From Henricia sp. BOLD:AAB3569 (taxonomy: Eukaryota > Echinodermata > Asteroidea > Spinulosida > Echinasteridae), in NCBI GenBank assembly GCA_037783545.1, contig JBBELK010000490.1, forward strand, positions 434,001 to 498,000: a stretch of 64,000 nt of DNA, read 5' to 3'. Positions 29,936 through 40,300 of the stretch are shown in pieces; the stretch's first letter is position 1, and every line of letters begins with the position of its first letter. The position numbers and the translations under genes were made by a program. The notes under the pieces are model-generated. The model was not told the origin of the DNA and did not search any database. It saw only the letters and a list, made by a program, of their open reading frames with translations.

Positions 29936-31859
29936 TCCGCTCCTAAATGAAGTGCATACAAAAATGTCCTAGATTATCATAAGTTTTAATGCAATTCTGT
30001 GGATAAACCGGTTTACCATACATTACATCAGCAATTATCCGTGGAAATAGACCTATACGGAATAAGTTAGCGAAAATTCAGAATGTTCACGAGAAAAAGT
30101 GGGGCAGTCAATTTTGGGGTCTGAACATGCTTCTTTAAAATATTCTTTAAAAAAAAGAAACGAAACACTTAAACATAAACATAATCCGTGCGTTTTGGGT
30201 GCATGTGGCACCTCGAAAAATTATTTTCAACAAATAAAATTTATTCGCTTTCAAATGAGACATCAACGAAAACAAAAACCGACCAATGTTTAGTTATCGA
30301 ACAATTACTGTCAATAAACACCTTAAATCACATCTGTAATAATCCTTTCTGTAAAACTTACCTTGTGTGTTGATTTTGCAACCCCTTTTTGTGAAGCGCA
30401 TTGAGAGAAGAATGCATTTATTTATTATTTTTATTAATATTTCGAATTATTGGCGGTCCGCCAATAATTCAAGGCGTAGACTTGCCCATGTCCGACCTCC
30501 CGTGCTCGGTCTGCACCGCGCCGCGCGCCCTCCGGACCGGTGGACTGTCCAATATGTTTTATTCTGTTTTATGTGTCTCGGAAAGTCAGCAGAAAAGGAA
30601 TTTGACAGGCCACCAATCCAGAGGGCGCACCGCACGCCGCGCACCACATACCAAACACGGGAAGTTAGACCTGGGCAAGTCTAGGCAAGGCGCAAACACG
30701 GTCGTATAAAAAACGGCGTTTTTCACATGGTCTAAAATATAAAGTATGATGTTTTGTCGTTAATATAAAGTAAATGCTTTTAAAATCCGTTAAGAGAAAA
30801 ACAAAATCAAATTTGGCGAGAACATCGGACAATAACTTTAAAGCCTGCGTGGAATGAGCCGACCTCTGAAGCCCCACGTCTCCAAACAGAGCTAGAAGAG
30901 AAATTCAACGAAGCATTTCCGGCGCATCCTGCCTCAGAGGATGGTGTAGTTAGCTATGCAACAAGAGGTGTTCACACGTTACTGACCGATATAATATGTT
31001 ACATCCGTAAGGCTCCTCGATCGTTTGGTCAGAGTATATAATTTGCGTCTTTTGAACCGAATACACCCAGAATATACAACCTGTGAATTCTGCAACAAAA
31101 GTAGTAAAATTGGGGTAACTTAGAGTAATTTCCAGGACTTTCAACATGTGTTTTGGTGTTCTTTATAGGGTCCCCTCGATCTATCTGAAGTACATGTAGT
31201 AGTTTGCTTTCAACACAAAATTCCCACGGGTGTTTAATTTTTTACACAAGTTCTAATCTGGGTGTCTGAGCAAACAAATGTTAATGTCTTTAAACGAATA
31301 GCGTAAAAATGAATAAGAACCAGAGCTAGAGAAATAGCGTCCTGATGATTAAATTGCATGAATATACGTATTTTCCTAAATTCGAACGAGAAAACCTATA
31401 CTTTCTTGGTGCAAATTAAAATGGTCTTTATAACTCTCTAATTAGGTACCGAGCTAGTACAGTGCGTCGATAATAGCAAAATTCAAGCATGTCAAGGAGT
31501 AAGATCCATTACAAATGCATTACAAATTGTTTAAATAAGTACGTTTATTTATTTTATTTTGTCAAAGATGTAAGTTCCAGCATTCCTTGTGAAAATCTTC
31601 ACTTACGCATCAATTTATAACTGTTTAATTATGAACTAATTACTGAGTGGAAGATGCCAAAAGTTTGTTTTTCTCCTTGGATTCAAAGAACTAGAATTTA
31701 AGGTTGAAAAGTTGTAAAATGGTTCAGTCATGCAGCCTCGTTAGATAAATATCCTCTGGTGGATGTATTCCAAGTTTTTGGAATGTGTTTCTAAACGGCG
31801 GCTGTTTGGGCACATGATTCAGCGGGTCACTTATTTGCGGCAAACCTCAGCTAGGTGTT
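29936..31859. other. No gene recognised
   Basis: Mostly AT-rich, with a GC-rich patch near 30480-30690 (GCACCGCGCCGCGCGCC). The frames at 30367-30709 overlap in all phases and carry no motif, so none is called. Confidence 0.5.
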
Positions 31860-32180
31860 AAACCGTATAATTACAGCGTTATAACGCCGTAAAATTACGG
31901 CGTTAAAACGCCGTAATATACGGCGTTATAACGCTATAATACGGCGTTATAACGCCCTATTACGGCGTTATAATGCCGTAATATTAGGGGGTAATAACAC
32001 CGTAATAGGGCGTTATAACGCCGTATTAGGGCGTTATAACGCCGTATTAGGGCGTTATTACGCCGTATTACGGCGTTACTACGCCGTAATACGGCGTTAT
32101 AATACCGTAATATTACGGCGTAATAACGCCGTAATAGATCGTTACAACGACGTATTAGAGCGTTATAACGCCGTAATAAA
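31860..32180. repeat. Self-complementary minisatellite (GGCGTTATAACGCC type)
   Basis: An array of ~15-24-bp units built on TTACGGCG / TATAACGCCGTA. The core GGCGTTATAACGCC is its own reverse complement, and neighbouring units alternate CGCCGTAATA and TATTACGGCG. A repetitive minus-strand frame (31934-32254, RRYNALI repeats) is a by-product. Confidence 0.9.
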
Positions 32181-32269
32181 ACAGCCCGATCACCTATTAC
32201 CTTTTTTCTTCTTCCACTCAAACGTTTCCAGAGCTTTTCTTCAAAACGGTTCAAGCTATCAACTTAAAA

Positions 32270-32800
32270 CTTGGTAGGAACATCAACCTCAATGTGTAGA
32301 TGTGCATACAAGTGTGACGTCATTGTGACGTCATTAGGTATTAAATTACAAACCAAAAATGACCAAAATATGCATGTTTTGAAATGCTTCCGTCTGGAAA
32401 ACCACGTGACCCATGATCTTCGTATTTGACAGGCTTATATATCAGATCATGGCCTACAATTTTCTTCGTGTGGGCATGTTCATCTGACCCTTCCCTCTGG
32501 GGTCAATCTGAGGTCAAAGTTCAACAAAAACGAAAATCTCAATTTTTGCACTTATTGAGCAACAATGCCCATCAAACCATGCTGAATCTTTAAGAAACTA
32601 AGTACAGGCATAGGTCCTATAGCAGACTTTCACCAGCGTGTTTAATATTATGATGGCATCAAGCGTGACGTCATCGTGACGTCATCAAGTATCAAATTAC
32701 ACCTCCCAAAAAACCAAAATATGCATATTTTAAAATGCTTCCGTCTCGAAAACCACGTGACCCAGGATCTTCGTATTTAGCAGGTTCTCGATCGAGCAGG
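32270..32800 (-). repeat. Two inverted-orientation units of the ~360-bp repeat
   Basis: Complement of the 25420 family: GTGACGTCAT pairs, ATGCTTCCGTCT, AACCACGTGACCCA(T/G)GATCTTCGTATTT and TGACCCTTCC. Units begin near 32300 and 32650; the second is cut near 32790. Confidence 0.75.
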
Positions 32801-33189
32801 AGTCGACACGTCAAGGTTTAAGGGACACAGTTCTCGATCAGCCTCCTCCAGCGCGGCCTGGCAAAAAGGCACCAGCATTGACGTCATCATGTCCACTGCT
32901 GGCTGGAGATCGTCGCAAACTTTCGCGACCTTCTACAACAAGCCAATTGAAGTGGCACCGGATTCTTTTTCCAATAATGTTTTGTCATAAATAGGACTAA
33001 CATGGACAAAGACATTGTTAATTGATACGGTGTCTCCTTTTGTTTAAAACGTTTAATTTGATATTCTCCTTCCTTGTTTTTGCATAAACCCATTACAAGT
33101 ATATGGGCACTTCGTCTTGGTCTCAATTTTGGGGCACTTACTGCCCTGTGGACTCCGATTGCTCACCCAACTTGCTTTGAAGGTCCATA
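32801..33189. other. No gene recognised
   Basis: No clear repeat or coding motif. The 79-codon minus-strand frame at 32887-33126 is not recognised. Confidence 0.45.
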
Positions 33190-33320
33190 CCTGATTCCGA
33201 ATTGTTAGGCAATATACGAAGTAGAATCGAAAAATTAAACGAGATTTAAATGAAATTTAATATTGAAGTTTAATTAAGATTCTACGAAGTATAAGCCTAA
33301 CAAGAGGAATCAGGTCCCGC
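33190..33320. repeat. Small inverted-repeat element, uninterrupted copy
   Basis: The ends CTGATTCC...TTGTTAGGC and GCCTAACAAGAGGAATCAG are inverted copies, with a second inner inverted pair (ACGAAGTAGAATC / GATTCTACGAAGTA). On the minus strand it reads through GGCTTATACTTCGTAG, exactly the sequence split by the Tc1 element in the second copy at 33820-33846 plus 41552-41617. Confidence 0.85.
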
Positions 33321-33469
33321 CCGATATCACTTTGTATTTCTCCCCTCCCGTTTTTTCCTTTTTCACAGTTGGGTGAGCCTCCTTTTCTGTAAACACTGAT
33401 GAACACGGGCCACTACAGACCTTTTATAACGGTACTCTGGATGTGCTCCATATGTACATAACAAAGAGT

Positions 33470-33750
33470 TGTTGTTGTATATTTTATGGCATCTTCGGCA
33501 ACTAAGGCCCTTGATGCCATCCACTATACGGTTTTAGCTTTAACTATACTAAATTATCAACTTGAGATGACGAAGAAGGAGTTGCAGTTTTAGAAGTGGG
33601 AGGAAAACCCCCAGAGAAATGCCCTACGGGAAAACCCACGCGGTCAAGTAGGGACTGCAAACCCAATCCACATACACGCCCCGGATTCGAACCCGGGACG
33701 CCAGAGGTGAAAGGCGAGGAAAGAACCCGTACGCCAACCCGACCGCCCCT
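33470..33750 (-). mobile_element. tRNA-derived SINE
   Basis: 281 bp flanked by the direct repeat TAACAAAGAGT (33459-33469, 33751-33761). On the minus strand the head carries an A-box-like GGTCGGGTTGG just inside the repeat and a B-box GGTTCGAATCC (complement of 33684-33694). A body with GTGGGTTTTCCC and ATGCCATAAAATAT follows, then a short ACAACAAC tail. It would be transcribed by RNA polymerase III and mobilised by a LINE. The non-coding frames on both strands are not genes. Confidence 0.85.
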
Positions 33751-34019
33751 AACAAAGAGTCTTTGTGCTCTACAAATGTGTGGGTTCCAATCGGCACGCA
33801 CAGCTGTGCGTCCGTACCATACCTGATTCATCTTGCTAGGCTTATACACTACTCAAAAGAATTAAAGGAACAAGAGAACATAATGTTTTTGTCATGGTCT
33901 ATATAGGCTACCGTTAGAACAAGAGGCATTAAAGTTATGTGAAAATCATTCAGGTGTTGTCAATTGATTCTCAAACAATACTCAACAATGTTGGTGAAAT
34001 CATGCGTGTCTTCTAACAC

Positions 34020-34066
34020 GTGGACACGGGGGTGTCCACAGGCGTGTTCTTTTACCCTGTATAAGG
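34020..34066 (+). promoter_or_regulatory. Possible Tc1 promoter: hairpin and TATA-like site
   Basis: GTGGACAC-GGGG-GTGTCCAC (34020-34039) is a perfect 8-bp stem, followed by TGTATAAGG (34059-34067). Before the LINE insertion this lay ~70 bp upstream of the transposase ATG now at 40301. Confidence 0.45.
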
Positions 34067-34303
34067 TGTTGGTATTGGTACACTTGTCATCAGGATGAGA
34101 CTCAGAGCTGACCGGACGTGTTCATAAAATTTCGTGAGCGCGCCAAAAATTGAAACTGCGTCACTAGTCAATCGCGACAAGTTGTTTTTCACACTGAGTT
34201 AAAACTGATCCTCTAATAAGCCTACGGTTTTCTGCACAAAAGACGGGTAAGCAATATCTATAAGATCAAGAGGTGTACAAATTAAGACCCCCAAACCGGC
34301 CAA

Positions 34304-35209
34304 ATGGCCGAAGAAGTCGAAATGGAGTCTGACTCTGACGAGCATTGGGAATGTGCACAAAAACCCCAAAGAAACTCGCAAGCCAAACATGAAACTGAAA
34401 ACGATCAACCCCGATCTACCTGTGATGCCCTAATAAGTCAAGCCCAAAATAGCTCTCAACCCCAGCCACAAACAAAAACAAGGAAGAGATCAAAAGCATC
34501 TATCTTGTATAGCGACGTTTTTACTGATACCGATAATGACTCTTATAATGATCACCACCAAACTAAGCGTAGATACATCCAACCTGATGATAGCCAACCG
34601 ACCCTAGTAATAAATCTCCGGACGTGCAACTAGCTAGAATAAACCCCATTAGAATCGCTAAGGCACTTAACCAAGTAGGGAAAGACTACATCAAATCAGT
34701 GAACAAAAATAATAAAGGTGGAATTAGTTTATACGCTGTCACACATCGGCCCAGGCAAAGAAAATGAAAAACATAACACGCCTGGACCAATGGACTGTCA
34801 CGACTGAATACGCTAAGTTAGAAACCCAAAGTAAAGGCGTTATTACGGGTATTCCTACATATATCACGGGCGATGAATTGCTGGCAACATGCAAAAAGCA
34901 GGGCGTAATCACAGCCAAACGCCTCATGAGAAAAAACGAAGGGAAACTTGAAAAAAGTCTATCTGTCTGTCTGACCTTCAATTGTCCAAATCTACCACCC
35001 AAAGACGAACAACAGATGCGACTACTCAAACAGAACAATCGGCTGAGACACAAACGGAAATAAGTCAACCATGTCCATGCGATAACCAACAATACCTCCT
35101 TGAGCTACTAACCGGAACCATGCAGATTTGGGAAACAATCAAGAAAAAGGACGATAGAATAACTGCCATAAAGAAACTGATCGATCATACTTTCTACTCA
35201 AACCTCTAA
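34304..35209 (+). pseudogene. LINE ORF1 (RNA-binding protein), broken
   Basis: The first piece (34304-34633) starts MAEEVEMESDSDEHW and is acidic, then Gln/Lys-rich. The frame shifts near 34620. A second piece (34764-35063) contains ITRLDQWTVTTEYAKL and GVITAKRLMRKNEGKLEKS, matching the conserved central fold of I-clade ORF1 proteins. After CLTFN the expected zinc-knuckle region is missing and the frame passes into a polar stretch (34982-35209, QTEQSAETQTEISQPCPC) ending in a short helix. ORF1 proteins coat LINE RNA. The missing knuckles suggest an internal deletion. The call rests on position and family resemblance rather than a complete motif set. Confidence 0.7.
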
Positions 35210-35398
35210 ACAAAAGGAAAAACATGGAAAGCATAGAACACCATCACAATCGCCCGTCACCACAAAAAGAAATGAAAGCTCTCGCAAATCTTCCCAATCT
35301 AAAGGAAAAGACTCTGGTGGCACTGATCAGCCAAAAATGGGCCCTCCATCCACCTCGAGTCAAAACGATACCCCTAAAGCAAAAACAAATAAATCATC

Positions 35399-36436
35399 AT
35401 GATCTTTCTATCTCTCATGGTTCTTAGTATCCTACAATGGAATGCACAGTCAATATTAGCACATAGCAAAGAGTTCAAGAACGCTATAAGCTCATGGAAT
35501 GTCAAGCCTGATATAATTTGCCTTCAAGAAACTTGGTTAAAAGAGGATAAAAAATACAATGTTCCTGGATATGACATTTATAGACAAGATAGAAATAATA
35601 CGAAACTCAAAAAACGCAGAGGGGGCTGTGCAATTTTAGCCAAACGTGGTTTAGCCTTCAAATATATATCAGGCTCTGACAATCCAATTGAATACCAAAT
35701 AGGGGAATTGTATGATGACCATAAAAATAAAATTAGCTTACTTAACTTATATAATCCTTGTACCTATCTTGATGCCAACTCATTTAACGACATTGTTAAG
35801 AAAGTAGACAAACCAGCTATCATTTGTGGCGATTTAAATGGCCATAACCCCTTATGGGGTAGCTCAAGCTTAGACCATAATGGACAAGTTGTTGAAGATA
35901 TTATATCCCAGACAAACATGGTTTGCATCAATACAGGTGAAGGTACTAGAGTAAATTCTTTTAAAAGCACTCTCTCATGTCTTGACGTCACCTTCACTTC
36001 CCCAGGCCTTGCTGCCAAGTCTAGTTGGACAGTCTTAAACGACACCTGGGGAAGTGACCATTGTCCTATACAAACAGTAATAAACCATAAGGTTCATAAA
36101 AACTCTATTATAACGACCCCTAAATGGTCTCTTAAGAAAGCTAATTGGGATACATTCCATAATACTTGCAACCAATATATCTCTGAGCCTAATAACATGG
36201 ATAATATTAATGTAATTTATAATAACTTCATTAACCAACTTGAACAAGCTATGGGATGTGCTATTCCCAAAACTAACCATAATCATAGGAAAAAACCCAC
36301 CTTATGGTGGAATGAAAAATGTAAGCAAGCCATAAATGATAAAAAGAATGCCTTAAAAACACTTAGAAAAACAAGGCTACCTTCAGACCTTATAACATAT
36401 AACAAAAACTTGTGCAATGGCAAAGAGAATAATTAA
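35399..36436 (+). pseudogene. LINE ORF2, endonuclease part
   Basis: 345-codon piece with a full APE-type endonuclease: LQWNAQSI at the start, CLQETWL near residue 40, GGCAILAKR near 75, a GDLNGHNPLWGS block near 145, LDVTFTS near 190 and SDHCPI near 215. The catalytic Asn, Glu, Asp and His positions are present. This enzyme nicks target DNA to prime reverse transcription. The frame ends at 36436, just before the RT, because of a frameshift; RT-upstream sequence goes on in another frame from about 36418 and meets a TGA near 36468. The start codon at 35399 may not be original because upstream frames are damaged too. Confidence 0.92.
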
Positions 36437-36437
36437 T

Positions 36438-39135
36438 AATGCTAAACGCAATGATTGGGAAAATTTTTGAAATGAACTGAATCCCAAAACTAATACTAAA
36501 GTTATTTGGAACAAAATTAAACGAATTGAAAAATCCGGAAACACTAACAGCATCCCTGTTCTGCAACAAGATGGAACAGCGGATGCTGTAACTGACAAAG
36601 ATAAAGCCGAGGCTCTTGCTATAAATTTTGCCAAAGTAGGCAGTACTGGTAATTACACTCCCTCATTTGTTACCATAAAAACTAAAGCAAAAGAGGAACT
36701 TGAAATTAACTCCAATAACGACAATGTTATTAATGAATCATTTAATATAGACGAACTTAACAATGCTATTGACTCGTCAAAGTGCACTTCACCAGGCAAG
36801 GATGGAATTAACAATCTTGTCTTTAAACATCTCCCAATAAAAATTTGCCAATTTCTTCTTGTCATCTTCAACTTGATTTGGCAGACATCTCAATGCCCTA
36901 AACAGTGGAAAGAGACAATTCTAATTCCACTTCCCAAGCCTGGTAAAGACAAAACTAAACCATCCTCTTATAGACCTATTGCTCTCACATCCACACTTTG
37001 TAAAAATAATGGAGAGAATGGTTAACAATCGACTTACTTGGTTTCTTGAAAAGAATAACATACTCTCACAACATCAGAGTGGTTTCAGGAAAGGTCGTAG
37101 TACTAAAGACCATCCTTAATCTGGAATCATCCATAAATAGAGCTCGTGCCAACAAGGAAAGCACCCTTGCCATTTTTCTCGACATTGAAAAAGCCTATGA
37201 CATGGTCTGGCGTAAGGGTATTATTATTAAGTTGCAATCAATGGGTATATACGGTAGAATAACCAAATGGATAGATAACTTCCTTACCGACAGAAAAATT
37301 CAAGTCAAAATTAATAATAATTTTTCTGAGGAACAAGTGGTCGAAAATGGTGTTCCACAGGGAAGTGTCATAAGTCCTATTCTGTTTAATATTGCTATCA
37401 ATGACCTCTCCCAGCATATTACAAATGCTAACATCTCACAATTTGCAGATGATATTGCCATCTGGAAATCAAACAGAAACATAAATTATCTTGAAAAACA
37501 AATCCAGAAAAGTCTGGATGCTGTTTATACATGGTGTTCAAAATGGGGATTCAAGCTGTCTGTTCCCAAAACAGTTGCTGTTCTATTCACAAACAAAAGA
37601 AACCCAAAGATCATCTCCCTTCGACTCCAAGACAACATCATCCAGACTGCTCCATCTGCTTAATTTCTGGGAGTTATCTTTGATAGCAAGCTTACATGGA
37701 AGGAACATATCGAAATTACTATTAGTAAATGCAAGAGAAAACTTAATATTCTTAGATGTATTTGTGGTAATTCTTGGGGTGCAGACTGCAAAACCCTCTA
37801 CCAATTCTACACTGCCCTAATCAGACCTGTTTTAGAATATGGTTGTGAAGCTTTTGACTCCGCTTTAACAACAATTAAAGAGAAACTGGACAGCATGCAG
37901 TATCAAAATTATGTACTGGGGCAATTCAAGGCTCGCCTCTATACAGACTGCAGACTGAGAGTGGTGATCCTCCCTTATCTCTCCGCAGACAATATTTATG
38001 CAATCTATATGGAACCAAAATAAATGCCCAAAAAAAAACACTCCAATGAGTACCTTAAAGGGGACAATTGGCAAAAACAATATTTTAAGGAAAAATGGCA
38101 AAAAACTACTCACAAAACACCTTTTAAAGCCAGATTTTCACAATTCACCTTTAACGTATTTCCTCAAAACGACCCTTTTCCTTTCTGGCACTATTTCAAA
38201 CCTGCAATGTCTGAGGAGATTTTCTTTCAAGTTTCTCATTTAATTGACATCAATGATAAGGGCAGTAAAAGTATTGAAATAATTAATACCACTTGGCTTA
38301 ACTCGTTACATGTTTATACTGATGACTCATACAACCCCAAAATTGGAATAGTCGGATGTGGGATTTACATCCCTGAATTTAAATACTCAAAATGCATCCG
38401 ACTAAATAACGGCGTTTCTGTATTCACAGCTGAACTCTTTGCTATACTCCTCGCCCTTGAGTGGATTGAAGACGTTAAACCCCTTAGTACATGTATTTTC
38501 AGTGATTGCCTAAGCGCACTTCAGGCAATCAATAAAACAGTCCCTAAACACAAAATAGTTTGTGACATACGTCACATGCTCATTAACATACGTCAACAGG
38601 GCAACATTGTCAACTTCGAATGGATTCCCAGTCATTGCGGTATCCCCGGAAATGAAAAAGTTGACAAAATCGCAAAATTGGCCACCCCAAAAAGTGATAT
38701 TGACTGCTGCATTCCATTGCTAGATAGTGAAATTAAACATATACTCAAGGAACAACTTAAAGAGAGCTGGGCTAAGAAAATCCCCAAACTAAAAACAACA
38801 AAGAACATAATTTATCATTTCACTTTGTAAGCTGGGGAATGAAACGACCCCTAGAAGTCGCGTTACACAGATTGAGAATTGGTACCTGCAAAGGACTAAA
38901 TGATTTCCTTTACATAATTGGCAAACATCCCAATGGTCTATGCGAAAACTGTGCATGTTGGGAAGATATTGAACACTTCCTACTGAATTGTTCAAAATAC
39001 AACAATCAGAGACAAATCCTTCAAAAGTCACTCGGATTGACTAAACCCGAGATGACTCTGGAACGAATTCTGGGACAAAAACAAAACGGCTACCAAATCC
39101 TACAGTATATCCGAAATTGTAATATTAACATTTAA
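36438..39135 (+). pseudogene. LINE ORF2, reverse transcriptase, RNase H and C-terminal knuckle
   Basis: RT begins with CTSPGKDGI (near 36785) and LIPLPKPGKDKTKPSSYRPI (near 36930). A frameshift lies near 37010. The open piece 37046-37663 then carries FLDIEKAYDMVW, GVPQGSVISPILFN and the active site FADD (37442-37453). TAA codons at 37661 and 38021 interrupt the thumb region. RNase H lies in 38024-38830, with TDDSYNPKIG, AELFAILLALEW, SDCLSALQA and WIPSHCGIPGNEKVDKIA, so its acids and His are visible. After a stop at 38828, a tail with CENCACWEDIEHFLLNC (38839-39135) forms the usual C-terminal Cys/His motif. The RNase H is what places the LINE in the I group. Confidence 0.92.
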
Positions 39136-40260
39136 ATATAATACACCTCTTGATCTAACGATATTGCATTCCTTTTGGAGGGTGGCGCATAAATGCTCGT
39201 AAATTAGCTTTAATTTAGTGTAGGTAGGTTAGTTGGCGGCTGTCCCCCGGAATGGTCAAAACTTCAATGATGTCGGGAGAGTTCTTTGAACTCTTGCGGC
39301 GGGACAGTCGTAATACCCCCATACTGCGGTTTGGGACTAGGGAACGAGCATGAATGCGTACAACCCTCCTACCCGCCTTCCAAATGGTTTTGCCCAACTT
39401 GTCGTGCTTATGGATTCATAGTCTTGGCCCAAGACTACTCTAGTCGATATTGGTTTGTGTACGCGTTGGCCATATAGTGCGCCCTCTTGCAGCACTAACG
39501 GACCAGTCTTTGCTCACTAGAGTAGTCTTGGGAATTTCTCCCGGAAGTTTTAACTTTTTCTTTGTTTTTGCCTAGGCTTTCCTAGGGAACCAATCAGCGA
39601 GTGACCCAAATACAGCAGAGCGTGGGAATGCAGCGAGCGACCCAAATACAGCGCGTCGACCGCAGAGCGTGACCCAAATACACCGCGTGCACGCGCTTCG
39701 AATGGTTTGACAAATATAAGGCGGCTTACAAGAATCATCGAACATGACCGTTTTATCGTTGCTAATATTTTCGGTGGCATAAGTTTCTTGGCAAATGTTT
39801 GCGAATATATTTACAAACATGTTTGCAAAGGGGTATGACATCGCAAAATACATTTGTTTATGAAGATAATTGCGACATTGCAAATATTTGCAAAGATTTC
39901 TGTGGTATGCCATGTCCCTTGTGTGCCATCATAAAACCCTCTGCAGCTATTTACATAAAACGGTACCGCCCCCAATGCTGAACTTCCGGGAGAAATTCCC
40001 AAGACTACTCTAGTCGCGCAAAGGGCTGGCCAGTTAGTGCTGCAAGAGGGCCCACTACTGGGAATGGCCAACGCGTACACAAACCAATATCGACTAGAGT
40101 AGTCTTGGGCCAAGACTAATGGATTCATTACTAGCTTTTATTTGCGCGCGCAGTACATGATACACCATCCTGGTCAGCTCTACCGTACCTTATCACTGTA
40201 CATTTCGCATGAATTGTTAATGGCACACGTGCCAACCTACCCACTACAACAACAACAACA
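39136..40260 (+). other. LINE 3' UTR and (ACA)n tail, interrupted by a MITE
   Basis: Sequence from the ORF2 stop to the 13-bp target duplication. The MULE-like MITE 39419-40118 splits it. The tail is CTACAACAACAACAACAAC. The ATG of a plus-strand frame at 40142 lies here and is not the Tc1 start. Confidence 0.8.
39419..40118. mobile_element. MULE-like non-autonomous element (700 bp)
   Basis: Flanked by the exact 9-bp direct repeat ATGGATTCA (39410-39418, 40119-40127). The terminal inverted repeats are ~130 bp (39419-39550, 39984-40118) and start TAGTCTTGGCCCAAGACTA. Each TIR also contains a second copy of AGTAGTCTTGGGAA-type sequence. The middle (39551-39983) has a triplicated GACCCAAATACA motif and no transposase. 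Long TIRs and a 9-bp duplication suit the Mutator-like superfamily. Confidence 0.85.
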
Positions 40261-40300
40261 ACACTTGTCATCACTAGTTGTTATCACTTCTCGCAACAAA

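Larger units (their letters stand above)
34093..40260 (+). mobile_element. I-clade LINE inserted in the Tc1 element
   Basis: The element is flanked by the 13-bp direct repeat ACACTTGTCATCA (34080-34092 and 40261-40273) and ends in an (ACA)n tail (about 40245-40260), both hallmarks of target-primed reverse transcription. It has a 5' UTR, ORF1, and ORF2 with endonuclease, RT, RNase H and a C-terminal Cys/His knuckle. The RNase H domain points to the I superfamily (I/Nimb-like). About 5.46 kb remains once the 3' UTR MITE and its duplicated 9 bp are set aside. Many stops and frameshifts make it inactive. Confidence 0.9.

Noticed and set aside
31934..32254. 106-codon frame with RRYNALI repeats
   Set aside because: By-product of the palindromic satellite; no start context or conserved domain.
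40142..40300. Extended N-terminus for the Tc1 transposase starting at 40142
   Set aside because: This part lies in the LINE 3' tail and its (ACA)n repeat, before the 13-bp target duplication and the Tc1 ATG at 40301.
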